Origin: Sulfopaludibacter sp963835555 | GTDB lineage: Bacteria; Acidobacteriota; Terriglobia; Bryobacterales; Bryobacteraceae | Length of the DNA: 64,000 nucleotides | Assembly (NCBI GenBank): GCA_963835555.1 | Contig: CAWIGC010000008.1 | Coordinates: 310,001-374,000, forward strand | Direction: 5' to 3' | Part shown: piece by piece, positions 8,867-19,198 of the stretch | Layout of the letters: each line of letters opens with the position of its first letter | How positions within the stretch are numbered: the first letter of the stretch is position 1 | Program-made: the position numbers and the translations under genes | The notes under the pieces: generated by a model | Told to the model about the DNA's origin: nothing | What the model saw: only the letters and a program-made list of their open reading frames with translations | The model's database searches: none

Positions 8867-10836
8867 CCTGCCAGGTCCTCCAGCAGGCGATGCAGGCGAG
8901 GAATATTGGACCGTACGAACTGCGCGGGCGTCTCGCCGCTGATCTCGCTTTCGGCGGCGATGAATTTCCGCAGATGCGGCAGGGCATCGGAAGAGACGGC
9001 CAGCGTCTCTCCCGAGAATTCCGCGCGGCCGCGCCATTGTTCGAGGCGCGCGAAGAAGTGCTCGCCGGGATGATATTCGCCTGCGGCTTCCGGGCGATCC
9101 ACCGTTACCGTGTCGCCGGCGTACATGTCTTTCAACTCGCAACTCTCGCCGGTGGCCTTCACCACTTCAAACAGGCCGTAACGCGAATCGCGCCATGCCT
9201 CCAGCGCTTCGCGAGCCTCCGGGCTGAGGGTGGCGCCGTGTTTCCGCAGATGCTCCTCGACGGCGGTCCGCCCGGTGGCTTTCGGCCGGAAATCGAACAG
9301 GTACCAGAGGAAGAACCCCTCGGAGCCAGCCGTCATATCTTCTTCTTCCGGGAGTTCGTCGCCATAATACTGGTGCGCCGCTTCCATCATTTCCCGCCGT
9401 TTGTGGATCCGGTCCACGGTTTCGAGAAGCCCTTCCATGGCGTCCGCGCGCACCGGATCGGCCGGCGTCTCAGGCCCATGCGGTTCTGCCCGCGCGGCCT
9501 CCTCGTCGGCGTCCAGGTGGCACTTCTTGTATTTCTTGCCGCTGCCGCACCAGCACGGATCGTTGCGGCCGGGTTTGGCCGCCGGAGGAATGTCCTCTTC
9601 GAAGTCGTCGTCCTCATCGTCCCAGTCGTCGTGATCGTCTTCTTCCTCTTCGTCGTCCTCGTCGTACATCAGCGCGCGGTAAACGCACACGTCCTCGATA
9701 TCGAGATCGGGCAGTTCCTCCGCCACGATGCGGGGTACGAAGCCCCCGGGCTCATCCATGATTTCGCGCATCCAGCGGCGGCCCTCTTTGGTCAGGAGCC
9801 TTTGGTACTGCGCGAACAGCTCCTTCGAACGGCCATGCTGGCCGATTTCAGCCAGTGCGTCAACCGCTGCCAGCAGCAGGTAGGGAGCGTCATCCTCAGT
9901 GGCGCGCTGCGCAAAATCCTTCATCAGCGCCAGGATCGCCGCCGGCGCATCGGCAGCGTCCGGCATCAGGCCGAGATGCTCCGCCATGCCGCATCGCACG
10001 CTTGTTGACGCGCCGGGGAGAGTCGCGCGGATGCTTCGGATAGTCTCTTCCGGGTATCGCACGGCCATGCGGCAGATGGCCCAGTGCGCGTGCAGGAACA
10101 TGCCGTTGTCGCGAAGGTTAGAGAGGTCCCATAGATCGGGTAGCACATCGGGGCCGGCCAGTTCTCCCAGCAGCGCCACGATCCACTGCAGGGCTTCGGG
10201 GTGGGTGTCGCTGGTGTCTTGCCCCCAGGCGCGGAGGGCGGCATGCAGCACGGGGGCGCATAGCGCGGACTCGCCGCGAATATCCTTCAGCACATCCGGG
10301 GAGAGTCCGTGGAGCGTACCCACCGCCAACCGGTTGAGCAGCCAGTAGGGGCGCATCCGCCGGCTCAACTCTTCCGGCACTGCGTCCGGCTTCAGCCGGA
10401 GTTCCAGGGCTTCCGCAATCTGGCGATAAGTATCGGGATCCTGGTAGTCGAAATCGGAGTCTTCCGGACCGTCCGGCAGTGCCTCGGCGAATTGCTCCGG
10501 AACCTCGTCGCGGAGCGCGACTGCCCAGAGAGCCATGGTGAAAAAGATATCGGCCGCGGGCTCGGTCTGCGCTTCGGCGCGATACACCTGCGCCAGTCCG
10601 GCGTACTGCAGGCTGCCGAAGGGCTGCAATTCGAGACCTTTCCAGAAGCAGCGCGCGGCTTCGGCGAAGTTGCCGTCCTTGGCGGCCGCCTTGCCCAGAG
10701 CATAGTACGCGGGACCAAAGGCGGGCTCGATCGCGAGCAACTCGTGCGCCGTGGATACGAGATCGGCGCCCTCGGCGCGCCGCTCATTCGCCAGTTCCAG
10801 CAGGTGTTCGCGGTGGGATTCAGGGGGGAACAGCAT
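8863..10836 (-). CDS. Large SEC-C motif protein with TPR/HEAT-like helices
   Basis: A 657-residue soluble protein. Residues about 1-380 are helical repeats; AYYALGKAAAKDGNFAEAARCFWKGLELQP is TPR-like. Residues about 391-415 are almost entirely Asp/Glu. A SEC-C zinc-binding motif at 422-440 (PGRNDPCWCGSGKKYKKCH) has the CxC...CH ligands. The C-terminal 200 residues resemble uncharacterised plasmid pRiA4b/SEC-C-associated segments. SEC-C modules bind zinc and often mediate protein or ribosome contacts, as at the SecA C-terminus. No catalytic motif was seen. It is part of the minus-strand run with alkA and ogt. Confidence 0.7.
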   Translation of the reverse strand: MLFPPESHREHLLELANERRAEGADLVSTAHELLAIEPAFGPAYYALGKAAAKDGNFAEAARCFWKGLELQPFGSLQYAGLAQVYRAEAQTEPAADIFFTMALWAVALRDEVPEQFAEALPDGPEDSDFDYQDPDTYRQIAEALELRLKPDAVPEELSRRMRPYWLLNRLAVGTLHGLSPDVLKDIRGESALCAPVLHAALRAWGQDTSDTHPEALQWIVALLGELAGPDVLPDLWDLSNLRDNGMFLHAHWAICRMAVRYPEETIRSIRATLPGASTSVRCGMAEHLGLMPDAADAPAAILALMKDFAQRATEDDAPYLLLAAVDALAEIGQHGRSKELFAQYQRLLTKEGRRWMREIMDEPGGFVPRIVAEELPDLDIEDVCVYRALMYDEDDEEEEDDHDDWDDEDDDFEEDIPPAAKPGRNDPCWCGSGKKYKKCHLDADEEAARAEPHGPETPADPVRADAMEGLLETVDRIHKRREMMEAAHQYYGDELPEEEDMTAGSEGFFLWYLFDFRPKATGRTAVEEHLRKHGATLSPEAREALEAWRDSRYGLFEVVKATGESCELKDMYAGDTVTVDRPEAAGEYHPGEHFFARLEQWRGRAEFSGETLAVSSDALPHLRKFIAAESEISGETPAQFVRSNIPRLHRLLEDLAG

Positions 10837-10848
10837 TCCAACTGTAGG

Positions 10849-11358
10849 TTACCGCAGGCGCGGCGCCGATTCGTGCGACAACAGCCAGCGCTTGCGGTCC
10901 AGGCCGCCTCCGTAGCCCACCAGCTTGCCGCCGGCTCCGATTACGCGATGGCACGGCACCACGATGGCGACAGGATTCGACCCGTTGGCCAGGCCGACGG
11001 CGCGCGCCGCTCCCGGCGAATGCAGCTTGGCGGCAAGCTCTCCATAGGTAGCAGTCGTGCCCGGCGGGATGAGACGCAGCAGACGCCAGACGCTTTGCTG
11101 GAACGGAGTGCCGCCGGTATCCACGGCGATCCGGTCGAGCGCGCCGAGTTCGCCGGCGAAGTATTCGTCCAGGCAGCGGCGAAACAATTCCGCGCCAGTG
11201 GCGGGAGTGAACGTGACATCGCCGAACCGGGATTCCAGCGCGGCTGCCAGGCGCTCCTCCCGGTCGTCGAACCCGAGGGCGCAAAGCGTTTCCCCTCGCC
11301 AGGCCAGCAGAAGACTGCCGATAGGCGAATCGATGCGGTCCATGTGGAGTTCGGTCAT
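10849..11358 (-). CDS. ogt: Methylated-DNA--[protein]-cysteine S-methyltransferase
   Basis: Suicide repair enzyme that moves the methyl group of O6-methylguanine to its own cysteine. The protein has 169 residues, the usual size for Ogt. The active-site motif PCHRV is present with the acceptor at Cys136. Before it come the DNA-binding helix-turn-helix (TPFQQSVWRLLRLIPPGTTATYGELA) and AVGLANGSNPVAIVV, and after it GGGLDRKRWLLSHE. It lies downstream of alkA, with a 33-base gap, so two alkylation-repair activities form one transcription unit. Confidence 0.95.
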   Translation of the reverse strand: MTELHMDRIDSPIGSLLLAWRGETLCALGFDDREERLAAALESRFGDVTFTPATGAELFRRCLDEYFAGELGALDRIAVDTGGTPFQQSVWRLLRLIPPGTTATYGELAAKLHSPGAARAVGLANGSNPVAIVVPCHRVIGAGGKLVGYGGGLDRKRWLLSHESAPRLR

Positions 11359-11391
11359 TTCAGATATGATGCCCCATGCCGGATCGCCGGG

Positions 11392-12177
11392 TCAGGTGCT
11401 GCGTTGTTCCAGCCACAGGTGCATCGCGGCATAAGCGCGCCAAGGCCGCCAGGCTTCGGCCTGCCGGGCCACGTCCGGACCGGCGGCGCGAATCAGGCCG
11501 AGGTCCGATGCCGGAAAAGCATCGGGGTCTTGGAAGGCGCGCATGGCCACATATTGTGCGGTCCACGGGCCGATGCCGGGAAGGGCCATCAGTTGGTTCA
11601 CGGTGGCGGGCGGCAGGTCGGAGGCAAACGCGTGGGCCACGCCGGATAACGTGGCCGCGCGTGCGCGGGGCAGGCCGATGACGGTCAAATCGTGGCCGAG
11701 GAGTTCTTCGGGCGCGGGGAACAGCGTGCCATGGGGAGTCCGCCGGCCATACCGCTCCGCCAGCCGTCCGGTCAGGGTGGTTGCGCCTTTCACCGTGACC
11801 TGCTGCCCCAGGACCGCGCGCACGGTGAGTTCGAAGGCGTCCCAGGCGCCGGGGATGCGCAGGCCGGATTCGCGACGCACGGTCGCGGCCAGACGCGGGC
11901 TGCGGGCCAGATGATCTTCGATTTCGTGCACAGGGGCGGCAGTGTCGAAGAGGCGGTGGAGGCGGGCGGTAGAGGCCGCGGGCCGGGCCTTCCACTGTGA
12001 CGTTGAGGTGGTGGTTGTGCGGGTCGGACCGCACTTCCACCCATCCCTGCGGCAGGACGCGGCGATAGCATTCGGGATTGGCCTGCTCCACGCCCGGCGT
12101 AGCGCGCGGGGCCAGGAAGCGCGTCAGCGCGGCCAGTTGTACGGCGCTCGATACGGCAGGCTGAACTTCGAAGGCAC
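11392..12177 (-). CDS. alkA: DNA-3-methyladenine glycosylase II (AlkA), with two compensating frame breaks
   Basis: Base-excision glycosylase of the HhH-GPD family. The start is a GTG at 12177, reading MPSKFSLPYRAPYNW, four bases after the ThuA stop. A missing base near 12132 moves the AlkA_N segment (AALTRFLAPRATPGVE, NHHLNVTVEG) to a second frame. An extra base at about 11974-11983 returns it to the first frame for the catalytic domain. That domain has FELTVRAVLGQQVTVKGA, the hairpin LMALPGIGPWTAQYVAMRA and the catalytic Asp in FPASDLGL. Corrected length is about 261 residues, complete for the family. It probably acts with the downstream ogt. Confidence 0.85.
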
Positions 12178-12180
12178 GCG

Positions 12181-12954
12181 CTACTGAGTCATGCCCATGG
12201 CCCACTTGACGGCTTCAATCCACATCTTCTGGATGTCGGGCAGGTCCCAGACTTCGTCGCGATGGCCGAGCGAGGAATAAAAGACGCGGCCTTTGCCGTA
12301 GTTGTGGGTCCAGGTGACGGCGAAGTCCTTATCGGTGCGATGCACGTTCTTATTGGTGAGGTCCACCGATGCCGGGTCTACGCTCATCAGCACGTGCAGC
12401 TTGTCGCGCGAATAGGGAGCCTTGAACTGGTAGATCTCGTCGTAAAAGGGAAAGGACGCGGGGAAGTGCGCGGTGGCGGCGAAGTTTTTGTCTTCCGTGC
12501 GCAGGGTGCAATGCACCTGTCCCCAGGGGTGCTGATCGAAATAGGCCCCGATCATCTCGCCGTACTCGGGCCAGTCATAGTAAGTGTCGGTGGCGCTATG
12601 GATGCCCAGGAAGCCCTTGCCATCGTCATGCACGAAGCCGATCAGATCCTTCTTCTGCTGATCGGTGAGGCCCAGGTCGCCGGTGGTGTAGAAGATGACG
12701 GCGTCGAAATAGGTCAGGTTCTTGGCATTGCCGGCGGCCAGCTTTTGCTTGGTGAGCAGTTCGGTATCGGTGCGGATGTAGGTGTCCCACAAGCCGGTCT
12801 GGCGTCCGAGCTTCTCGATGGTCGCCAGGGCGTGAGAGACCGAATCGTGTTCGAACCCTTTCACAACCCCTATGGCCAGCAATTTTTTCTTGGGCGGCTG
12901 GACTTGCGCTCCCACGGTGAGCGCCAGGGTGAGCAACAGGCAGAAAGGCTTCAT
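12181..12954 (-). CDS. Exported ThuA-like domain protein
   Basis: A 257-residue protein with a signal peptide (MKPFCLLLTLALTVGAQ). The remainder is a ThuA/type-1 glutamine-amidotransferase-like fold: VVKGFEHDSVSHA, FDAVIFYTTGDLGLTDQQK, GKGFLGIHSATDTYYDWPEYGEMIGAYFDQHPWG and GRVFYSSLGHRDEVW are signatures of the family. ThuA-like proteins are implicated in disaccharide handling, but the exported acidobacterial paralogues have no proven reaction. AGGTGG lies just before the ATG. It is divergent from a GH35 beta-galactosidase, which fits a carbohydrate role. Confidence 0.82.
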   Translation of the reverse strand: MKPFCLLLTLALTVGAQVQPPKKKLLAIGVVKGFEHDSVSHALATIEKLGRQTGLWDTYIRTDTELLTKQKLAAGNAKNLTYFDAVIFYTTGDLGLTDQQKKDLIGFVHDDGKGFLGIHSATDTYYDWPEYGEMIGAYFDQHPWGQVHCTLRTEDKNFAATAHFPASFPFYDEIYQFKAPYSRDKLHVLMSVDPASVDLTNKNVHRTDKDFAVTWTHNYGKGRVFYSSLGHRDEVWDLPDIQKMWIEAVKWAMGMTQ

Positions 12955-12977
12955 GCCACCTGTTATAACGTAGGGTG

Positions 12978-14789
12978 ATGCAAGTCACAAGGCGCAGTAT
13001 GCTGCCCCTGCTGGCGACGCCCTGGTTGAAGGGCGCTCCGGCGCACACGTTTGGGACGCAGGGCAACCAGTTCCTGCTGGATGGCAAGCCGCTGGTGATC
13101 CGCTCCGGCGCCATGCACTATCCCCGGGTGCCGCGTCCGTACTGGCGCGACCGTATGCGCAAGATGCGGGCGCTGGGGTTGAACACGCTGGAGACGTACG
13201 TGTTCTGGGATCTGCATGAGCCGCACCCCGGGAAGTTCGATTTCACGGGCAACCTGGACCTGGCGGAATACATCCGGGTGGCACAGGGCGAAGGGCTGTG
13301 GGTGCTGCTGCGTCCGGGTCCGTACATCTGTTCCGAGTGGGATTTCGGCGGATTTCCGCCCTGGCTGCTGGCATCGCCGGAGATGCGGGTGCGCAGCAGC
13401 GACCCGGCATTCCTGAAGGCCGCGGCTGCCTATATTGCGCGCGTGGGTAAAGAGACGGCGGGGCTGCAGATCACGCGCGGCGGGCCCATCCTGATGGTGC
13501 AGGTGGAGAACGAATACGGCAGTTTCGGGAGCGATAAGGTATACATGAACGCCATCCGGCACATGATTCGCGACGCCGGTTTCGACGTGACCCTGTATAC
13601 CTCCGATGGATCGGGCAAGAGCAATCTGGCCGGCGGGACGCTGGATGGTGTGCTATCGGTAATCAATTTCGGCGACACGTCGAATCCGGAGCGCGAGTTT
13701 GCCAACTTCGACGCGTTCCGGCAGAACGTGCCGCGCATGTGCGGCGAATTCTGGGTGGGCTGGTTCGATCATTGGGGCGAGAAGCACCACACCACGGCGC
13801 CGGAGCGCAGCGCTCGCGGGCTGGAGTGGATGCTCTCGCGCGGCATCTCCTGCAACCTGTACATGGCGCACGGGGGGACCACCTTCGGCTACATGAGCGG
13901 GGCCAACTACTCGCGTGTTTACGAGCCCGACATATCGAGCTACGACTACGATTCCCCACTGGACGAAGCGGGACGCCCGACGGCCAAGTTCCATGCGCTC
14001 CAGGACGTGATTCGCAAGCACCTGCCGGAGGGGACCTCTCTGCCGGAGCTTCCGGCGCCGCTTCCGATGATCGAAATTCCGCGGTTCGAGCTACGCGAAT
14101 CGGCCGGCGTGGCGTCGCGTCTGCCCAGCCCGGTGCGCTCGCCGAAGCCGCTGCCCATGGAGATGGTGGGCCAATCGTACGGCTTCATTCTGTACCGCAA
14201 ACGCCTGGACCGGGCCGTGAAAGGTACGCTGGAGGTCACCGAGGCCTGCGATTTTGCAGTGGTCTCGCAGGGCGCGCGGCGGCTGGGCACGCTGAACCGG
14301 CTGCGGCAGCAGAGCAAGTTGGATGTGGACCTGGCCGCGGGCGAGCCGCTGGACATTCTGGTGGAAAACATGGGGCGGGTCAACTTCGGGCCGCGGCTGG
14401 TGAACGATCGCAAGGGCATCACCGAAAAAGTGACGCTGAACGGCGAGGAGTTGCGGGATTGGGAGATTTTCCCGTTGCCATTCGACGAGCCGTCGAAGAT
14501 GCCGTTTGCGAGCAAGGCGGGCGCGGGCGCGGCGCTGCATCGCGCTGTGGTGCAACTCGCCGAACCGGGCGACACCTTCCTGGATATGCGCGGCTGGGGT
14601 AAAGGCGTAGCTTGGGTGAACGGTCACAACCTGGGGCGCTATTGGAAGATCGGCCCGCAGCAGAGCCTGTTCGTGCCCGCACCGTGGCTGAAGAAAGGCG
14701 CCAACGAATTCATCGTGCTGGACCTGGAAGAAGGCGGCGGCAGATCCCTGGCGGGCGGGAAAGAGATCATTTACCAGACGCCGGGGTAA
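12978..14789 (+). CDS. Exported glycoside hydrolase family 35 beta-galactosidase
   Basis: Hydrolyses terminal beta-galactosides by a retaining mechanism. The N-terminus MQVTRRSMLPLLATPWL resembles a Tat signal; a GTG three bases earlier is an alternative start. The GH35 TIM barrel shows FLLDGKPLVIRSGAMHYPRVP, LRPGPYICSEWDFGGFPPWLL, the acid/base motif ENEYG (residues 177-181) and the nucleophile region CGEFWVGWFDHWG (Glu257). A jelly-roll C-terminal region follows, with WGKGVAWVNGHNLGRYW near the end. The protein has 603 residues, a normal single-chain bacterial GH35 length. It is probably periplasmic or secreted, acting on plant or microbial galactans. Confidence 0.93.
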   Translation: MQVTRRSMLPLLATPWLKGAPAHTFGTQGNQFLLDGKPLVIRSGAMHYPRVPRPYWRDRMRKMRALGLNTLETYVFWDLHEPHPGKFDFTGNLDLAEYIRVAQGEGLWVLLRPGPYICSEWDFGGFPPWLLASPEMRVRSSDPAFLKAAAAYIARVGKETAGLQITRGGPILMVQVENEYGSFGSDKVYMNAIRHMIRDAGFDVTLYTSDGSGKSNLAGGTLDGVLSVINFGDTSNPEREFANFDAFRQNVPRMCGEFWVGWFDHWGEKHHTTAPERSARGLEWMLSRGISCNLYMAHGGTTFGYMSGANYSRVYEPDISSYDYDSPLDEAGRPTAKFHALQDVIRKHLPEGTSLPELPAPLPMIEIPRFELRESAGVASRLPSPVRSPKPLPMEMVGQSYGFILYRKRLDRAVKGTLEVTEACDFAVVSQGARRLGTLNRLRQQSKLDVDLAAGEPLDILVENMGRVNFGPRLVNDRKGITEKVTLNGEELRDWEIFPLPFDEPSKMPFASKAGAGAALHRAVVQLAEPGDTFLDMRGWGKGVAWVNGHNLGRYWKIGPQQSLFVPAPWLKKGANEFIVLDLEEGGGRSLAGGKEIIYQTPG

Positions 14790-14814
14790 GGGACGCAGGG
14801 ACAGGCCAGGAGTC

Positions 14815-15585
14815 CTACGCCTTGTAAGGCAGGTGGTCTTCCAACCAGGTGAGCATCTCCTGCTGGCGGGCGGCGTCGCCCATGGCCACTTCGAGATTCA
14901 CGTAACGCGCCAGGCGGGCGGCGGCGCGGCGGGAGAGCGAGCCGTCATCGGGAGCGCGCACGTGCTGCTGCAACACCACGTTGTAGGGCGAGGTGGCGAG
15001 TATCTGGTAATCGCCGGGATCGGTGCACAGGAAGAAGGCATGCGGGTTGTCGGGCTGCTTCAGGGAACGCATGTCGCTGATGGCCGCTTCGCTATCCACG
15101 GAATAATCCTGCGTATTGTTGTGCAGCGCCACCAGCAATTCGCCGTGGTGCGGTATGACTTCGTTCAGGAAGCGATCGCGCTGGCCTTCGATCAGGTTCA
15201 GGGCATCCCGCATCTGCGTGGCGTTCCAGTTAGGATTATTTTTTTGCAGGCTGATGGCCGCGCCGTTGCGCGAAAAGACGCGATTGGGGTCCACCTGCCC
15301 GCTGTCGATGGGGATGGTGCGCGTTTTGCTTTCGGTGAGGAAGGCGGTGCCGGGATGCGTCTCCATATGTTTGGTGAGCACCTCGCGGGCGGTGGTTTCA
15401 TCGCCGTGCATCAGGATGTAATGCCGCTTGGGATGCTTGGTGCGAACAATCTGAAAGCGGCCGTCCGCCAGGACGATATCTTTCGGTTTCCACCAGGGAA
15501 ACAGATGGGCCACAGGCGCCAGCAGGGAGCCTACCGAGCCAAATACCAGAAAATCGCGCCTTGTGCATTCTTTCGATTCGATCAC
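14815..15585 (-). CDS. Exported protein of unknown function
   Basis: A 256-residue protein with a Tat-like N-terminus (CTRRDFLVFGSVGSLLAPVA). The mature part contains HYILMHGDETTAREVLTKHM, LLVALHNNTQDYSVDSE and FFLCTDPGDYQILA. The HGDE and HNN elements could be metal or substrate ligands, as in small zinc amidases, but I do not recognise the family and assign no reaction. Its ATG overlaps the TGA of the upstream 51-residue basic protein (ATGA at 15582-15585), so the two are probably coupled. It converges on the GH35 gene. Confidence 0.6.
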   Translation of the reverse strand: MIESKECTRRDFLVFGSVGSLLAPVAHLFPWWKPKDIVLADGRFQIVRTKHPKRHYILMHGDETTAREVLTKHMETHPGTAFLTESKTRTIPIDSGQVDPNRVFSRNGAAISLQKNNPNWNATQMRDALNLIEGQRDRFLNEVIPHHGELLVALHNNTQDYSVDSEAAISDMRSLKQPDNPHAFFLCTDPGDYQILATSPYNVVLQQHVRAPDDGSLSRRAAARLARYVNLEVAMGDAARQQEMLTWLEDHLPYKA

Positions 15586-15737
15586 TCGGTCATTTCCTCC
15601 ATGGGTCTTTTGTGCTTCGGCTTCTTGCGCGCGCTTTTGGGCTGGATGGGCCGGGACGCGGGCACCGTTCCTACCCGCTCGCGGGCAATGGCTTTCACTT
15701 CTTTGCCGATCTCAAAGATTTTCTTCTTGCGGGGCAA
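15582..15737 (-). CDS. Small basic protein, coupled on both sides
   Basis: A 51-residue reading frame from a TTG at 15737 (LPRKKKIFEIGKEVKAIARE) to TGA at 15582. It is very Lys/Arg-rich and ends in a KSARKKPKHKRPMEEMTE tail. The start lies inside the 3' end of the response-regulator gene, and the stop overlaps the next ATG in an ATGA, so it fills the junction exactly. No domain is recognised; the charge suggests nucleic-acid or membrane-surface binding. A longer open frame upstream to 15800 overlaps the regulator in another frame and is not believed. Confidence 0.5.
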   Translation of the reverse strand: MPRKKKIFEIGKEVKAIARERVGTVPASRPIQPKSARKKPKHKRPMEEMTE

Positions 15738-16116
15738 GCATCCTCCGCAACGCCGTGGCCAGCATTTCCGGGGTGAAGGGTTTATGCAGGAACTCCACAC
15801 GCCCCGGAGCCTGCGCTTTCACGTCGCTCATATCCACAGGATACCCGCTCGCGGCCAGGACGCGCATGGTGGAACTTGCGGCCAGCATCTTGAGCGAAAG
15901 TTCGTGGACGGTTATACCGGGCATGGTGGCGTCCAGCACGGCGATGTCAAAATCTCCGGGCGCAGCTTCCACTTCCGCCCAAGCCTTTTCGGTTGTGCCT
16001 GCGGTAGTGACGGAATATCCCAACCGGGCCAGAAATAAACTCATCATCTTCAACAGTGGCGGTTCATCATCGACAAGGAGGATTCTTCCGGTCACCTGCT
16101 CCATAGCATGTATCAT
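15712..16116 (-). CDS. Single-domain response regulator (receiver only)
   Basis: A 134-residue CheY-like protein. It has the acidic pair in ILLVDDEPP, the phospho-acceptor Asp62 in AVLDATMPG, Ser/Thr in VLAASGYP and the conserved Lys in EFLHKPFTP. There is no output domain. The start could also be Met5 at 16104. No histidine kinase is adjacent, so it depends on a kinase elsewhere. It is divergent from yjbQ, with only seven bases between the two start codons. Confidence 0.85.
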   Translation of the reverse strand: MIHAMEQVTGRILLVDDEPPLLKMMSLFLARLGYSVTTAGTTEKAWAEVEAAPGDFDIAVLDATMPGITVHELSLKMLAASSTMRVLAASGYPVDMSDVKAQAPGRVEFLHKPFTPEMLATALRRMLAPQEENL

Positions 16117-16123
16117 CGACCCT

Positions 16124-16537
16124 ATGCGGTTCTATACGGAATATCTCACATTTAAGACGGCAAAACACCGGGATTACATCAATATTACTTCACAAGTGGA
16201 AACGGCTTTGCGCAAGGGCGGGATTCAGGAAGGCATGATCCTGGTATCGGCCATGCACATTACGGCCGGGGTGTGGGTCAACGACGCGGAGGACGGGCTG
16301 ATCGCGGATATCGACGAATGGCTGGAAAAGCTGGCGCCTTTCCGCGAAAACTACCGGCATCACCGCACGGGAGAAACCAACGGCGACTCACACCTGAAGA
16401 GCCTGATGGTGCATCACGAAGTAATTGTGCCGGTGACTGCGGGCAAACTGGATTTCGGTCCGTGGCAGCAAGTGTACTATGCCGAATTTGACGGTCAGCG
16501 CGCCAAGCGGGTGATTATCAAAGTCATGGGCGAGTAA
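16124..16537 (+). CDS. YjbQ family protein (UPF0047, secondary thiamine-phosphate synthase enzyme)
   Basis: A 137-residue single-domain protein with family marks MHITAGVWVNDAEDGL near the centre, HHRTGETNGDSHLKSLMVHHEVIVPV and a GPWQQVYYAEFDG stretch before the C-terminus. E. coli YjbQ has weak thiamine-phosphate synthase activity, while the physiological role is uncertain. Its last 14 bases overlap the 3' end of the convergent 2Fe-2S gene. Confidence 0.9.
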   Translation: MRFYTEYLTFKTAKHRDYINITSQVETALRKGGIQEGMILVSAMHITAGVWVNDAEDGLIADIDEWLEKLAPFRENYRHHRTGETNGDSHLKSLMVHHEVIVPVTAGKLDFGPWQQVYYAEFDGQRAKRVIIKVMGE

Positions 16538-16892
16538 CCAGGTCATTTCTGGCAAAGACGAATTCTTCGACGACCTGGCCTGCCATCAAGTGTTCCCGAA
16601 TGATCCGCTCCAAAACCTCGGGGGAAGCGGAGTGGTACCACACGCCCTCGGGATAGACGACGGCGATGGGGCCCTGTTCGCAAATCCGCAGGCAGTTGAC
16701 CTTGGTGCGGTATACGCGGTCCAGCAGGCCGAGTTCGGCGAGCCTGCGCTTGAGATAGTCCCACGCCGCGAGTCCGGCTTCCCTGGTGCAGCACTGCGGC
16801 TTGGTCTGATCGGCGCACAGAAAGATGTGGCGGCGGACTTCCGGAATGTGGAGTCCGGCCGCCAGATGCGACAGGCGTTCTTCGTCGGCCAT
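16524..16892 (-). CDS. Thioredoxin-like (2Fe-2S) ferredoxin domain protein
   Basis: A 122-residue protein with the cysteine arrangement of thioredoxin-fold 2Fe-2S ferredoxins: Cys26 (FLCADQTKPQCC), Cys34/35, then Cys67 and Cys71 (VNCLRICEQGP). PIAVVYPEGVWY follows, as in NuoE-like and stand-alone Fd domains. It probably carries electrons for a neighbouring oxidoreductase. It is last in the minus-strand run after the FAH-family and aldehyde dehydrogenase genes, with a three-base gap, so it may serve that pathway. Confidence 0.85.
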   Translation of the reverse strand: MADEERLSHLAAGLHIPEVRRHIFLCADQTKPQCCTREAGLAAWDYLKRRLAELGLLDRVYRTKVNCLRICEQGPIAVVYPEGVWYHSASPEVLERIIREHLMAGQVVEEFVFARNDLVTRP

Positions 16893-16895
16893 TCT

Positions 16896-17740
16896 TTAAT
16901 CCGCAACGATCACGGGATTGGACAACTCGCCGATTTCGGGCACCCGGATGGTAACGATATCTCCCGGGGCGAGCGCAGCCTCCCGCGGCACGATAATGCC
17001 GGTGCCGGTGAGCATGACGGTGCCGGTGGGCACGCGATTGGCGCGCGTCAGGTATTCGATGAGCGTCTCAATGCGGCGATGGAGTTTGCTGGTGGAAATG
17101 GCGCCGGAAAACAGCTCCTTGCCTCCGCGCATGATGGTACACGTCATTTCAAGGGCGTAGGGATCCGGAATCTGCTCGGCGGTGGCCATGACGGGGCCCA
17201 GGGCGCAGCAACCGTCGTAGACCTTGGATTGCGGCAGGTACAGCGCATTTTCGCGTTCGATGTCCCACGCGGAAACATCGTTGGCCAGGGTGTAGCCGGC
17301 GATGCGGCCGCGGCTGCCCAGAATGACCGCGAGTTCCGGTTCGGCGGCGGTGAACTGGGAGTCGGGTCGAATGCCAATGGGTTTGCCGCTCGCCACGCAA
17401 ACACGGGCCGTGCCTTTGAAAAAGATCTCGGGCCGCGCTTCGCGGTAGACGTGGGCGTACATGCCTTCGCGGGTGCCGTGTTCGGCATCGCGGAATGAGG
17501 AGCTGGCCTCATAAGTGCAGCCGCAGCCCCAGACTTCAGGCGGGGTGACGGGCAGCACCGGAGGCAGGGATTCGCCGTGCCGGGTGGCCAACTGCGCCGC
17601 CAGATCGGCAAGCGGAATATTCTGCACCTCCGAGCGTTTGATGAGGTCCAGCATGTTATGGGCGGGGATGGGCCTGGCCGTTCCGGCTTCGAATACGGCG
17701 GCGACGACCGCGCCTTCGTGTTTGATTTGTCCTAGATGCA

Positions 17741-17741
<1 letters not shown>
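16896..17741 (-). CDS. Fumarylacetoacetate hydrolase family enzyme (2-keto-3-deoxy sugar-acid dehydratase candidate)
   Basis: A 281-residue protein with FAH-fold marks: VWGCGCTYEAS, RPEIFFKGTARVCVASG, the acidic metal site in PEPELAVILGS-type sequence (AAEPELAV), NDVSAWDIERENALYLPQSKVYDGCCALGP and GTGIIVPREAALAPGD. The FFK element and the partner are those of FAH-type 2-keto-3-deoxyarabinonate dehydratases, which feed 2-oxoglutarate semialdehyde to a dehydrogenase. The start overlaps the stop of the aldehyde dehydrogenase by one base (TAATG). Substrate assignment is inference; the family also contains acylpyruvases. Confidence 0.8.
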
Positions 17742-19187
<1,446 letters not shown>

Positions 19188-19198
19188 AGAGGGGACTT

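Noticed and set aside
14793..14815. Second copy of the 24079 palindrome
   Set aside because: Only the left arm (ACAGGCCAGGAG) matches; the right arm is not complementary, so it is at most a decayed copy.
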